64,000 nucleotides of DNA from Actinokineospora diospyrosa (lineage in GTDB: Bacteria; Actinomycetota; Actinomycetes; Mycobacteriales; Pseudonocardiaceae), in the NCBI RefSeq assembly GCF_024171925.1, contig NZ_JAMTCO010000016.1:170982-234981 (forward strand), given 5' to 3'. Below are positions 1 to 9,097 of this stretch, piece by piece (position 1 is the stretch's first letter; each line of letters begins with the position of its first letter). The notes beneath the pieces were generated by a model that was not told where the DNA came from, made no database searches, and saw only the letters and a program-made list of their open reading frames with translations. A program made the position numbers and the translations under genes.

Positions 1-248
1 TGCCTTGCGACGGTAGTGGCCTGGAACGAGTCTCTTACCCCACCGACCACGGCACGCAAGAGGCTCGCCTCGACGCTTGCGGTCATCAGTCGGGGGAGAA
101 GGTAGAGGTAACCGTCGGGGATGGCGTTGTCCACCTCGCGCGGGCCACGACGGGGGCAACGCTCGACGCGCGCCCGTTCGCCGTGGTCCTCCTCGTCTTT
201 GCCGGGATCGCCGGGGCCTGGTTCACCCAGCTCAAGCGGCGCGACTAA
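1..248 (+). CDS. C-terminal fragment of a small membrane protein (5' end outside window)
   Basis: An open frame enters from the left edge (codons in phase with base 3) and stops at TAA 246-248, giving 81 visible residues. The visible part has two cysteines about 24 residues apart and, near the end, one strongly hydrophobic stretch (AVVLLVFAGIAGAWF) followed by a basic tail (QLKRRD). That is the layout of a protein with an outside domain and a single C-terminal membrane anchor. The stop overlaps the stop of the converging metallopeptidase gene by a few bases. I do not recognise the family; function unknown. Confidence 0.5.
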   Translation, partial: PCDGSGLERVSYPTDHGTQEARLDACGHQSGEKVEVTVGDGVVHLARATTGATLDARPFAVVLLVFAGIAGAWFTQLKRRD

Positions 249-1474
249 GACACGTCGGCAGCGGCGGCCAGCCAGGTGTTGCACGGCATGGTCCGGTTGT
301 TCTTAAAACCGTGCTCCTGCCAGGCGCCGTAGTGCTGGGGGCTGCCGTGGTCCGGCTGGACACCTTGCTGCCAGTCTCCCCGCGTGTAGCCGTCCGCGAG
401 CATGTCCCGGATGAAGGTGTCGGTGATAGAGCCGCCGCCGTGCTGCCCGCCCGCGAACCACATGCCGCCGAAGCATTGCGCCTGCAACTCCGAGCGCCTT
501 GATAGCTCCAACCCGGTCGGGGTCTGGTCGCCTGCCTCGTAGCGGGCATCCCAGTAGGCGTCGTTGATGCCGGAGATCGCCTGGATGTGGTGGCCGAACT
601 CGTGCGAGAACAGCGCGAGGTAGACCCCGGCCTTGTTGCCGTACTGCTCGATCTGGAGGCCCTCGTAGGGCATGTAGATCGTGTTGTCCTGTCCGCAATA
701 GAAGGCTGCCCACGTGGACTTGGCCGTACCGCAGGCACTGGACCAGGTCTCACCGGGCGGGAACTTCAGCGCGGGGGTGAAGTACGGGAGGTTCGCGCGT
801 TGCATCACCGGCGCCCACGCCTTGTCGAAGCACGGCAGGGCTGCCGTGAAGAACGCCTGCGCCGACTGGGGGTCGCTGCGCCAAGCGGGGAGGTTGCAGG
901 TGACCACGCTGACGCCGTTGGTGGCGCTGAACAGCGGGTTGTCGCCCAGTGCGTGAACCGGTTGCGGACCTGCCTGCGTAGTCGTCGTCGGTTGCGAGGA
1001 CCGCGTCGTGCCGCGCGTTGTTGTGGTCGTGGTCGTACTACGAGTCGGTCTGGATGTCGTAGTAGCGGTGGTTGTCGTCGTAGTGCGCGAGGCCGACGTG
1101 GTGGTGGGGGCGGAGTAACCGACATCGTTGGGTCGACTGCGCTTGCCCGCCAGTTGGACATATCCGACGAAGGCCGCGCCCGCGAGTAAGAGGGTCACCA
1201 GACTGATCGCGACAACGAGGCCGGTGTTCGACTTCGGCTGCACCGGAACGTATCCGGGCGGCGGCCCGTACCAGGCGGTCCTCTGTGGATATTGCTGTGG
1301 ATACTGCTGGGGGTAGGGCTGCTGGGAGGGCTGCTGGTAGTGGCCGTGCGGCGGGTAGCCGGGTTGCGGGTAGGCCTGCGGGTGGTTCGGTAATGCCATC
1401 GGCGGCGGTGCTACCGGCATCGGCGGCGGGTATGGGCCATGTGGACGCCACGGACCCATGGGCGGATGGCTCAT
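245..1474 (-). CDS. Membrane-anchored neutral zinc metallopeptidase (YpfJ-like)
   Basis: Predicted 409-residue protein. Residues 1-80 are Pro/Gln/Tyr-rich and presumably cytoplasmic; one membrane helix lies at about 84-108; a Ser/Thr-rich stalk follows to about 175; the C-terminal half is a peptidase domain with HEFGHH at residues 291-296, the zinc-binding HExxH motif typical of the putative neutral zinc metallopeptidase family. The outside domain probably cleaves cell-surface proteins; the substrate is unknown. ATG at 1474 is preferred over the upstream TTG-type extension because GGGGGA lies just before it. The gene diverges from the DUF2207 gene, with about 80 bases between them holding both promoters. 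Confidence 0.85.
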   Translation of the reverse strand: MSHPPMGPWRPHGPYPPPMPVAPPPMALPNHPQAYPQPGYPPHGHYQQPSQQPYPQQYPQQYPQRTAWYGPPPGYVPVQPKSNTGLVVAISLVTLLLAGAAFVGYVQLAGKRSRPNDVGYSAPTTTSASRTTTTTTATTTSRPTRSTTTTTTTRGTTRSSQPTTTTQAGPQPVHALGDNPLFSATNGVSVVTCNLPAWRSDPQSAQAFFTAALPCFDKAWAPVMQRANLPYFTPALKFPPGETWSSACGTAKSTWAAFYCGQDNTIYMPYEGLQIEQYGNKAGVYLALFSHEFGHHIQAISGINDAYWDARYEAGDQTPTGLELSRRSELQAQCFGGMWFAGGQHGGGSITDTFIRDMLADGYTRGDWQQGVQPDHGSPQHYGAWQEHGFKNNRTMPCNTWLAAAADVS

Positions 1475-1555
1475 CGTTCCCCCGTGTCGGCTGGAGTTGG
1501 CCAATTCGGCCAGACCGGCGGTGAGCATAAGGGCGCTCGGCTATCGTTCGCTGCC

Positions 1556-3322
1556 GTGTTGAGGAAATGGGGGGTCGCCGCCGTCACAGCCACGACGGCC
1601 GCGTTGACCGTGGGTTTGGCGTTGGGCGCGAGCGCGGCGGTCCAGCCGACGTTCCCGTCTCTGCCGTCCATACCGCCGACAGCCCCGAGCATCGATTTCC
1701 CCATCCCCAAACCGGGCCCGACCGGGACGGTTAAGCCACCCGTCATCGACCCGATCCCACCCTCCGGTGGCCCTACCCGGCCTCCCGGCGCTGTTCAGCC
1801 GATCCTCCCGCGCAGCGTCAACGTCCAACTCAAGGTCGAGCGCGACGGCAGGCTCACCGTCCGCGAGCAGATCATCGTGCAGGCGAAGCAACAGATGACC
1901 CGCGTCGCGCCACTCCGCATCGGTGACCGCGTGTTCACCGTCCGCGACGCGCGGATCGAGGGCCACGGCACGGTGGACGTGACCGCCGATGCCATCACCA
2001 TCCGCGTCGGTGAAGGCGCTTCGACGGTGCACTACACCGTGGACGGCACCATCGCCGACGGTGACGACCGGCAGGAGTTCCGGTGGCAGCCAGCCAGCGG
2101 GTGGGACACCAAGTTGGCCCTCTTGCGCGTCTCGCTGCTCACGCCGCGACCCGGCCGTGATTTCGTCTGCCTGGCAGGACAACCTGGCACCAACGAGGTC
2201 TGCGACTCCGCGCTCACGGATGGCGGCGGCATCCTCCGCGTCGTGCAGTCCGACCTGGACGTCGGAGCGCGGGTGGATCTGTCCGCCAAGTTGCCCGCCG
2301 GGCTCGTCCCCGCGAACGCGCGCTTCGACAAGGCAACGTCAACGGCCTTCGCGGTCACGCCTGTCAGCGGTGCTGGGCTGGGCTTGGTCGCACTCTTGCT
2401 TCTAGGTGGGTTCGTTTTCCTCTGGCGTGCTCGAGCGCGTGACGCCAAGTCGCTCGTCGCCGACGTAGAGCCAGTTGCACTTGTTGCCAACGACGGCGGC
2501 AAGGCTGCCTTCGCTTCGCCGGATGGAGTCCTCCCGGGACAGGCTGGAACGGTGCTCGCGGAGCGGGCGGACGAAGGTGCCTTCGCAGCCACGATCGTCG
2601 ACTTGGCGGTCCGCAACTACCTCTGGGTGACCGAGTCCAGCGGCGATTGGCAGATCGTCCGGCGCAACCCGGCCGATGACGCCCTCAACGCCTACGAACA
2701 CACCGTCTACGCCACCTTGCTTCCGGAGGGCACCGAGTCGGTCACTCTGTCCGCACTGCGCGGCGCCCCGCTGGATCTCGCCGGGGCGCGATCTGCCCTG
2801 CACGCGGATGCCGTCGACCGCGGCTGGTTCGTGCGACGCCCGGATCGTGTGGGTCACCTAGCTATCGCTGGTGCTGTCATTCTTGCTCTTGGCGTCATCG
2901 GGACTGTGGTGCTCGCACTGACCGGCGGCCCTGCCTTGCTCGGCATCGCTTCTGCGTTGGGTGGGCTGGGTCTGTTCCTTGGCGGGCGGTTCGTGCCAGT
3001 GCGTACTAAGCGTGGCTCGGTGCTCGCGCAGCAGGTGCGCGGTGTCGCCCTCTATCTGGCGGGTGTCCAGTCAGACACGGTGCCGACGGACAGGGCGCCG
3101 ACCGAGCGCGAGGTCGTATTCTCCCGAGCCCTGCCCTACGCCGTCGCCCTCGGCGAGTCCGAGCGCTGGTTGTCCGGGTTCGGCCCGATCGACCCGGCCG
3201 CGGTCCGCTGGTACGCCACCCAGGACGCGGAAGTCGCCGCCGACCAGGGGAAGTTCGCCGACCAGGTGGCGGCGTTCGTCGACTCACTCAGCCGGGTGCT
3301 GACCCCGCCGGAAAAACACTGA
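1556..3322 (+). CDS. DUF2207 domain membrane protein
   Basis: About 588 residues from GTG 1556 (TTG 1559 is an equal alternative; no good ribosome-binding site is visible for either). It begins with a secretion signal (basic RKWG, hydrophobic core, ASA), then a Pro-rich linker, an outside beta-rich domain (about 85-260), a first membrane helix (LGLVALLLLGGFVF), a cytoplasmic domain and two further hydrophobic segments around residues 440-485. This is the architecture of DUF2207 proteins, common in actinobacteria and of unknown function, probably envelope related. It is divergent from the metallopeptidase gene and not obviously in an operon. Confidence 0.8.
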   Translation: MLRKWGVAAVTATTAALTVGLALGASAAVQPTFPSLPSIPPTAPSIDFPIPKPGPTGTVKPPVIDPIPPSGGPTRPPGAVQPILPRSVNVQLKVERDGRLTVREQIIVQAKQQMTRVAPLRIGDRVFTVRDARIEGHGTVDVTADAITIRVGEGASTVHYTVDGTIADGDDRQEFRWQPASGWDTKLALLRVSLLTPRPGRDFVCLAGQPGTNEVCDSALTDGGGILRVVQSDLDVGARVDLSAKLPAGLVPANARFDKATSTAFAVTPVSGAGLGLVALLLLGGFVFLWRARARDAKSLVADVEPVALVANDGGKAAFASPDGVLPGQAGTVLAERADEGAFAATIVDLAVRNYLWVTESSGDWQIVRRNPADDALNAYEHTVYATLLPEGTESVTLSALRGAPLDLAGARSALHADAVDRGWFVRRPDRVGHLAIAGAVILALGVIGTVVLALTGGPALLGIASALGGLGLFLGGRFVPVRTKRGSVLAQQVRGVALYLAGVQSDTVPTDRAPTEREVVFSRALPYAVALGESERWLSGFGPIDPAAVRWYATQDAEVAADQGKFADQVAAFVDSLSRVLTPPEKH

Positions 3323-3439
3323 CCGTGGCCAAGCGGTCACGTGTCTGACCTGGACATACACACCTTCGGGGGTAATTAGCGGATCAACCATCACGCGGTG
3401 TACGTTTCGCGCACTTCATCGCGTGTTCTGGGAGGTCCG

Positions 3440-4912
3440 TTGCTCACGTTCGTGAAGCGCGCAGCCGTGGCGGTGCTGACCGGGTTGACCCTGGTCGTGA
3501 CCGCGGTGCCCGCTCTGGCCCAGGACGACCCGGACCTGTCCTTCCCGGACTACCCGATGGACGAGGTCGTCAGCCCGACCCCGGCCACGGTCGCCAGCAT
3601 CTGCAAGAAGGGCGTTCGCTCGGTCGAGGTCAACATCCACGACAGCGGCCCCTTCACGGTCCGCCTGGTGGGTTCCGACCTCCCCGCGAAGACCACCAAG
3701 GCCACCGACGACCCGAAGGTGACCTTCAAGCCGGTGCCGCCCGGCGAGTACACCGTCGAGATCGACGGCGCGGGCGAGCCCTCCGACGGCCTGCCGGTCG
3801 TGGTCAAGCCGTGCACCGAGGACACCCCGTCGGACGACCCGCTCGAGGTCTCCGTGCAGTGCCGCGGCGGCTGGGGGATCGTCACCGCCAAGATCACCAA
3901 CCCGTCCACCGACGAGGTGCGCGAGTACGCGATCGACATCGACCTGCCTTACACGCACTCCGGTGAGGTTGCCCCGGGTGTCGCGTTCACGGTCGTCGAC
4001 AACGCCTACGAAGACCGCGACAAGTACCAGATCAAGCTGCACGGGCCCGGTTTCAACCCGCCCATCATCAAGACCTTCAGCGTCAACTGCCGTTCCGGCA
4101 ACGCGCCGGGCGTGGGTACCTACGCGCAGTGCGACGGCAAGGAGAACGTCACCACTCAGCCCACCTTGTGGGTCGAGCTCGACAACCCCAACCGCATCTC
4201 GGTGGACTACACCGTGACCGCGCACGAGGCGACCAAGACGGTCACCGTTCCCGCTGTCGCGCACGGTAGCGCCAACCTCGGCCCCATCCCCGCGGGCGAC
4301 TACAAGGTCGTCGTGAAGGGCTCTGACGGCACCGAGGTCGTCACCGGCGTCTCCGTCGACTTCTGCGAGGACGTCAAGGTCGACCGCGACGGCCTGCAGG
4401 TGTCCACCCGCTGCGTCGACGAGCAGTCGGTCGTGACCATCCGGTACTACGCCGTCGGCCCCTACCCGGCCGAGCGGAAGTTCACCGTCGACGGCAAGCC
4501 CGGCTTCGAGGAGACCGTCCGCTTCGACGGCGACGGCGTCTACCAGTGGACCCGCCACGTCGGGGTCTTCGCCGACGGCAGCTACACCGCGCACCTGACC
4601 GGCTCGGGCCTGGACACCACCGAGAAGTTCACCGTCGACTGCGAGCGCGACACCACGACGACGACCACACCGTCCACCCCGGACACGACGACGACCGCGC
4701 CGCCCACCACCACGGTCGGCAGCACGGCCCCGACCAGCGTCGTCACCACCAGCCCGGCCCCGCAGGGCGGTGGCACGCCGAACACCGACGGCGGCTCGGG
4801 CGGCCTGCCGGTCACCGGCGCCGCGGTCGGCGGTCTGGTCCTGCTCGGCCTCGCCGCGCTCGGCGGCGGCGCGTTCCTGCTGCTCGCCCAGCGGCGCAAG
4901 CGCTCCGCCTAG
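3440..4912 (+). CDS. Secreted LPXTG-type wall-anchored surface protein
   Basis: About 490 residues. Start TTG 3440 is chosen because GGAGGT sits at 3431-3436; the spacing is short (3 bases), and GTG 3452 is an alternative. The order is signal peptide (ending VPALAQ), several repeated beta-sandwich-like segments with paired cysteines (VKPC, SVQC, VNC, DFC, STRC, VDC), a Thr/Pro-rich wall-spanning stretch, then LPVTG, a hydrophobic helix and QRRKRSA. That tail is a sortase sorting signal, so the protein should be covalently attached to peptidoglycan. No sortase gene lies in the window. The globular part is not recognised; adhesion or a structural surface role is possible. Confidence 0.8.
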   Translation: MLTFVKRAAVAVLTGLTLVVTAVPALAQDDPDLSFPDYPMDEVVSPTPATVASICKKGVRSVEVNIHDSGPFTVRLVGSDLPAKTTKATDDPKVTFKPVPPGEYTVEIDGAGEPSDGLPVVVKPCTEDTPSDDPLEVSVQCRGGWGIVTAKITNPSTDEVREYAIDIDLPYTHSGEVAPGVAFTVVDNAYEDRDKYQIKLHGPGFNPPIIKTFSVNCRSGNAPGVGTYAQCDGKENVTTQPTLWVELDNPNRISVDYTVTAHEATKTVTVPAVAHGSANLGPIPAGDYKVVVKGSDGTEVVTGVSVDFCEDVKVDRDGLQVSTRCVDEQSVVTIRYYAVGPYPAERKFTVDGKPGFEETVRFDGDGVYQWTRHVGVFADGSYTAHLTGSGLDTTEKFTVDCERDTTTTTTPSTPDTTTTAPPTTTVGSTAPTSVVTTSPAPQGGGTPNTDGGSGGLPVTGAAVGGLVLLGLAALGGGAFLLLAQRRKRSA

Positions 4913-4941
4913 TCGGGTTATCCACAACCCCACCGGTTCAT

Positions 4942-4974
4942 CCACAGGCGGACACGCACGGTGTCCGCCTGTGG
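4942..4974 (+). terminator. Hairpin terminator after the LPXTG gene
   Basis: Perfect 14-bp inverted repeat: left arm 4942-4955 (CCACAGGCGGACAC), loop GCACG, right arm 4961-4974. It lies 30 bases after the surface-protein stop and just before the M16 peptidase start. No T-run follows, as is usual for high-GC actinobacteria. Confidence 0.65.
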
Positions 4975-4997
4975 CGCGCCTCCCGTAGGCTCGCCAG

Positions 4998-6281
4998 GTG
5001 ACCGTTTCCCAGCCGCACCGCTACACCCTCGCCAACGGCCTGCGGGTTGTCCTCGCCCCCGACGACACCGCGCCGGTCGTCGGCGTCAGCGTGCACTACG
5101 ACGTGGGCTTCCGCTCCGAGCCCGAAGGCCGGACCGGGTTCGCCCACCTCTTTGAGCACCTGATGTTCCAGGGCAGCGAGAGCCTGGAGAAGCTGGCGCA
5201 CTTCCGGCACGTGCAATCCTCCGGCGGCACCTTCAACGGGTCCACCCACCCGGACTACACCGACTACTTCGAGGTGCTGCCCTCGGCCGCGCTGGAGCGC
5301 GCGCTGTTCCTGGAGGCGGACCGGATGCGCGCCCCCAAGCTCACCGAGGAGAACCTGCGCAACCAGATCGACGTGGTGAAGGAGGAGATCCGGCTCAACG
5401 TGCTCAACCGCCCCTACGGCGGTTTCCCGTGGATCCTGCTCCCGCCGGTGCTGTTCGACACCTTCCCCAACGCGCACAACGGCTACGGCGGCTTCGAGGA
5501 CCTGGAGCAGGCCACGGTCGCCGACTGCGCCGCGTTCTTCGACACCTACTACGCCCCGGCCAACGCCGTGCTCACCGTCGCCGGTGACTTCACCGTCGAG
5601 GCGGCCAAGGAGCTCATCGAGCGGCACTTCGGCGACGTCCCGGCCCGGCCCCGGCCGCAGCGCCCGTCGTTCGCCGAGCCGCCGCCCACCACCGAGGTCC
5701 GCGCCGACCACCCGGACCCGTTGGCCCCGCTGCCCGCCGTCGCCATCGGGTACCGGATCCCGGACCCGATCGACGAGCTCGACGCCTACCTGGCGTACCT
5801 GGTGCTCGCGGGCGTGCTCACCGACGGCGACGGGTCCCGGCTGCAGCAGCGCCTGGTCTACGGCGACCAGCTGGTCACCGAGGTCAGCGCGGGCTGCGGC
5901 ATGTTCGGCCCGTTCGAGGCCCGCGACCCCGACACCTTCACCATCACCGCCATGTACTCCCCCGAGGTGGCCCTGGACCCGGTCCTGGCCGCCATCGACG
6001 AGGAGTTGGAGCGGCTGGCCAGCACCCCGCCGGACCAGGCCGAACTGGCCAAGATCACCGCGCGCTGGGCGGCCAGCCTGCACAAGGAGCACGACCGCAT
6101 CGTCAGCCGCACCCTGGCCCTCGGCGCGTTCGAACTGCTCTACGGCAACCCGAGCCTGGTCTACGAGCTGCCCGAGCGGATCAGCGCCATCACCCCGGAC
6201 GCGGTTTCCGCGGCCGCCAAGGCCCTGCGCCCGGACTCCCGCGCCATCCTCACCGTGACCCCCTCCGGCGGTGCCGAGTGA
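4998..6281 (+). CDS. M16 family zinc peptidase, catalytic subunit
   Basis: 427 residues from GTG 4998. The inverted zinc motif HLFEH (H50, E53, H54) of M16/pitrilysin peptidases is intact, with the downstream acidic helix (VVKEEIRLNV) that supplies the third ligand. Both M16 halves are present. No signal peptide is seen, so it is probably cytoplasmic. The next gene is a second M16 protein lacking the zinc motif; such pairs form heterodimers in which the zinc-bearing chain cleaves and the partner helps bind peptide (family knowledge). Likely role: degradation of short peptides. Confidence 0.9.
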   Translation: MTVSQPHRYTLANGLRVVLAPDDTAPVVGVSVHYDVGFRSEPEGRTGFAHLFEHLMFQGSESLEKLAHFRHVQSSGGTFNGSTHPDYTDYFEVLPSAALERALFLEADRMRAPKLTEENLRNQIDVVKEEIRLNVLNRPYGGFPWILLPPVLFDTFPNAHNGYGGFEDLEQATVADCAAFFDTYYAPANAVLTVAGDFTVEAAKELIERHFGDVPARPRPQRPSFAEPPPTTEVRADHPDPLAPLPAVAIGYRIPDPIDELDAYLAYLVLAGVLTDGDGSRLQQRLVYGDQLVTEVSAGCGMFGPFEARDPDTFTITAMYSPEVALDPVLAAIDEELERLASTPPDQAELAKITARWAASLHKEHDRIVSRTLALGAFELLYGNPSLVYELPERISAITPDAVSAAAKALRPDSRAILTVTPSGGAE

Positions 6282-6366
6282 CGCGCGCGGCCCACCCCGT
6301 TCCCCACGGTGCCGCGGGCGGGTCCCCGCGGTCACCCCACCCCCACGTTCCCGCAGGAGGACAGCA

Positions 6367-7722
6367 GTGAGCCGCACCGCAGAGCAGATCGGGCGCACCG
6401 AGCTCGGGCCCCGACCGCTCCCCCCGCTCGGCGAGCAGCGGGCGGCCACCAACCTGTCCGTTGTGGACACCGTGCTGGACAACGGGCTGCGGGTCATCGC
6501 CGTGCACCAGCCGACCGTGCCGATGGTCGAGCTGCGGCTGCGGGTGCCCTTCGCGGGCACCGATCCCGCGCACGCGCCCACCGCCGAGGTGCTGGCCGCC
6601 GCCATCCTCACCGGCACCAAGTCGCGCGACCGGGTCGCCATGGACACCGAGCTCGCGCTCGTCGGCGGTGAGCTCAACGCCGCGGTCGACCCGGAACTGC
6701 TCTCCCTCGGCGGCAACGCGCTGGCCAGCGGGTTCGACACGCTGCTGACCGTGCTCGCCGACGCGCTCACCGCGGCCACCTACACCGACGACGAGGTGGC
6801 GGGGGAGAAGGCCCGGCTGATCGAGCGGATCACCGTGGCCAGGTCCAAGCCCAACGTCATCGCCCGCCAGGCGCTGCAGCGGCACCGCTACGGCGACCAC
6901 CCGTTCACCCGGGAGATCCCCGAGGCCGCCGACGTCGCCAAGGTCGAGTCCGCCGACGTGCGCGCCCTGCACCAGGCCGCGGTCCTGCCGCGCGGCGCGG
7001 TGCTCGTGGTCGTCGGCGACGTCGAGCCGGTCAAGGCCGTCGCCGGTGTCTCCGCCGCCCTGGCCGACTGGCGCGGCGACGCCTCGGCCGCCGTGCTGCC
7101 CCCGCTGCCGCCGCTCACCCCCGGCGACCTGCTGGTCATCGACCGGCCGGGCGCGGTCCAGTCGCAGATCCGGCTCAGCGCGCAGTCGATCACCCGCACC
7201 GACCCGCGCTACCCGGCCCTGCAGCTGGCCAACCTCGCCCTCGGCGGCTTCTTCTCCTCCCGCCTGGTGGAGAACATCCGCGAGGACAAGGGCTACACCT
7301 ACCACGCCCGCTCCTACCCGGAGTTCACCCCGGACGGCGCGACCCTGCTCATCGACACCGACACCGCCAGCGACGTCACCGCCGCCGCGCTGCTGGAGAT
7401 CCGCTACGAGCTGGCCAGGATCGCCCTGGTCGCGCCGGAGGAGTCCGAGGTGGACATCGTCCGCCAGTACGCCATCGGCTCCCTGCTCACCAGCACCTCC
7501 TCGCAGGGCGGGCTCGCCTCCCAGGTGGCCGCCCTCGCCGTGCTCGGCCTGGGCGTCGACTGGCTGGTCAACCACCCGGAGCGGCTCAAGGCCGTCACCG
7601 CCGAGCAGGTCGCCGAGGCCGCGGCGGAGTTCTTCGCCCCGACCCGCTTCACCGGCGTCATCGTCGGCGATGTGGCGAAGCTGGCCCCGCTCACCTGCAT
7701 CGGCGGCGTCCGGTTCCCATGA
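6367..7722 (+). CDS. M16 family peptidase-like protein, non-catalytic partner
   Basis: 451 residues from GTG 6367, preceded by a strong AGGAGGA at 6355-6361. It has the same fold signatures as the upstream M16 gene, including the SSRLVENIREDKGYTY segment typical of the C-terminal half, but the HxxEH zinc site is absent: the matching region reads VPFAGTDPAHAPTAEVL. It should therefore be the inactive subunit of a two-chain M16 enzyme. It lies 85 bases downstream of the active subunit on the same strand, probably in one operon ended by the hairpin at 7729-7763. Confidence 0.88.
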   Translation: MSRTAEQIGRTELGPRPLPPLGEQRAATNLSVVDTVLDNGLRVIAVHQPTVPMVELRLRVPFAGTDPAHAPTAEVLAAAILTGTKSRDRVAMDTELALVGGELNAAVDPELLSLGGNALASGFDTLLTVLADALTAATYTDDEVAGEKARLIERITVARSKPNVIARQALQRHRYGDHPFTREIPEAADVAKVESADVRALHQAAVLPRGAVLVVVGDVEPVKAVAGVSAALADWRGDASAAVLPPLPPLTPGDLLVIDRPGAVQSQIRLSAQSITRTDPRYPALQLANLALGGFFSSRLVENIREDKGYTYHARSYPEFTPDGATLLIDTDTASDVTAAALLEIRYELARIALVAPEESEVDIVRQYAIGSLLTSTSSQGGLASQVAALAVLGLGVDWLVNHPERLKAVTAEQVAEAAAEFFAPTRFTGVIVGDVAKLAPLTCIGGVRFP

Positions 7723-7728
7723 CCAGGA

Positions 7729-7763
7729 CACCCCGCGCCGTCCTCTGTGGACGGCGCGGGGTG
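7729..7763 (+). terminator. Strong hairpin terminator after the M16 pair
   Basis: Perfect 15-bp stem: CACCCCGCGCCGTCC (7729-7743), loop TCTGT, exact complement 7749-7763. It starts 6 bases after the stop of the second M16 gene. No T-tract. Confidence 0.75.
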
Positions 7764-7855
7764 CTGGGAACCCGCCCGCGCGCGGTGCCCGGCTGCGTAG
7801 GGTTGGCGCCGGGCACCGACCCCGCCCGTCCGACCAGCAGCCAGGGGACCACCGC

Positions 7856-8827
7856 ATGACCGCCCGCGCACCGTTCCAGCTCGCCGCCCTGCCCGCGCTG
7901 TCGCGCGCCACCGCGGTCCGCGACGAGTCGGCCCGCAAGGACCCGGACCGGCTCGATCGGCTGTGGAAGTCGGGCCAGGTCATCCTGGTCGACCGGCACG
8001 GCCGCACGCCGGTGCGCGACGCCGGTACCGCCCTGCTCCCCCGCCCGTCCGCCGAGGTCGCCGCCGAGCGCCCCGACGCCGCCCTGCTCTTGGGCGAAGA
8101 GGCCGACACCGCCTACTGGGCCCTGCCCGCCGACGTGGAACTGCGCCCCACCAACGCCCCGCCCGGCGCCTGGAGCCTCTGGGGTGGCGCGATCTCCGAC
8201 ACCGGCGAGGAGTGGCACGACCTGCGCGGCATCGGCGCCCTGCTCGACGACACCGCCGCGGGCCTGTTCACCACCGCCGTCGGCCTGATCAACTGGCACG
8301 CCCGGTCCCGCTTCTGCGCCAAGTGCGGCCACCCCGTCGCCCCCACCGCCGCGGGCTGGTCGACCAAGTGCACCGGCTGCGGCCGCGAGGAGTACCCCCG
8401 CACCGACCCCGCCGTCATCTGCCTGGTCCACGACGGCGCCGACCAGGTCCTCCTCGCCAGGCAACCGATCTGGCCCGAACACCGCTACTCGATCCTGGCT
8501 GGCTTCGTGGAGACCGGCGAGTCGCTCGAGGCGTGCGTGGCCCGCGAGATCGCCGAGGAGGTGGGCATCCAGGTGACCGACATCGGCTACCTGGGCAGCC
8601 AGCCCTGGCCCTTCCCCCGCTCCATCATGATCGGCTTCACCGCCACGGCCGACCCCACCGCCCCGCTCGTCCCCGCCGACGGCGAGATCGAACACGCCCG
8701 CTGGATCCACCGCGCCGAGATCACCGCCGCCCTGGCCACTGGCGGCCAAACCCCCACCCTCATCCTGCCCGGCGAGACCTCCATCGCCCGCCAGATGATC
8801 GAGGGCTGGGCCGCCACCGGCGCATAG
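7856..8827 (+). CDS. nudC: NAD+/NADH pyrophosphatase NudC (Nudix, zinc ribbon)
   Basis: 323 residues. The zinc ribbon uses C154, C157, C172 and C175; the Nudix box begins at G216 (GFVETGESLEACVARE, then IAEEVGI) with the catalytic Glu residues intact; the NudC signature SQPWPFPRS follows at about 248-256 and separates it from generic Nudix hydrolases. The enzyme splits NAD(H) into NMN(H) and AMP and in several bacteria removes NAD caps from RNA. ATG 7856 follows GGGGACCACCGC. It stands alone behind the M16 terminator. A damaged copy of its 3' end lies about 160 bases downstream. Confidence 0.93.
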   Translation: MTARAPFQLAALPALSRATAVRDESARKDPDRLDRLWKSGQVILVDRHGRTPVRDAGTALLPRPSAEVAAERPDAALLLGEEADTAYWALPADVELRPTNAPPGAWSLWGGAISDTGEEWHDLRGIGALLDDTAAGLFTTAVGLINWHARSRFCAKCGHPVAPTAAGWSTKCTGCGREEYPRTDPAVICLVHDGADQVLLARQPIWPEHRYSILAGFVETGESLEACVAREIAEEVGIQVTDIGYLGSQPWPFPRSIMIGFTATADPTAPLVPADGEIEHARWIHRAEITAALATGGQTPTLILPGETSIARQMIEGWAATGA

Positions 8828-8989
8828 CCCGCCCTGTTCAGCCGAGTCGCGCGTGACCCCCACTCGCCGCAGGGCGGTGGCACGGAGCCTGCGCTCGCCC
8901 CGCGATCAACCAGGGTGTTCGCCTCTCGCTGTTGTCTGCTCCCGCAGTCGGTTCCCATGCGGTCGATCCCGCTGGTCGCCGCAGGCCTC

Positions 8990-9097
8990 GGCCGATGGCG
9001 GCCAACCCCTTGCCCTCCGGCGGCGAGAGTCGCTCTCGTGCCCGGCCTGCCCGGCGAGACCTTCCTGGTCCGCCAGATGGTGCGCGGCGGGCGCTAG
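8990..9097 (+). pseudogene. Degraded duplicate of the nudC 3' end
   Basis: The stretch reads GGCGGCCAA followed by a C-rich run, and then TGCCCGGCGAGACCT and CGCCAGATG before a TAG at 9095-9097. The same blocks occur in the same order at the end of nudC (8744-8800). In translation LPGETFLVRQM matches NudC LPGETSIARQM. The spacing between blocks differs and no start or catalytic part remains, so it is a partial tandem duplication or the stump of a lost paralogue. It overlaps the stop of gntP by 4 bases. Confidence 0.5.
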
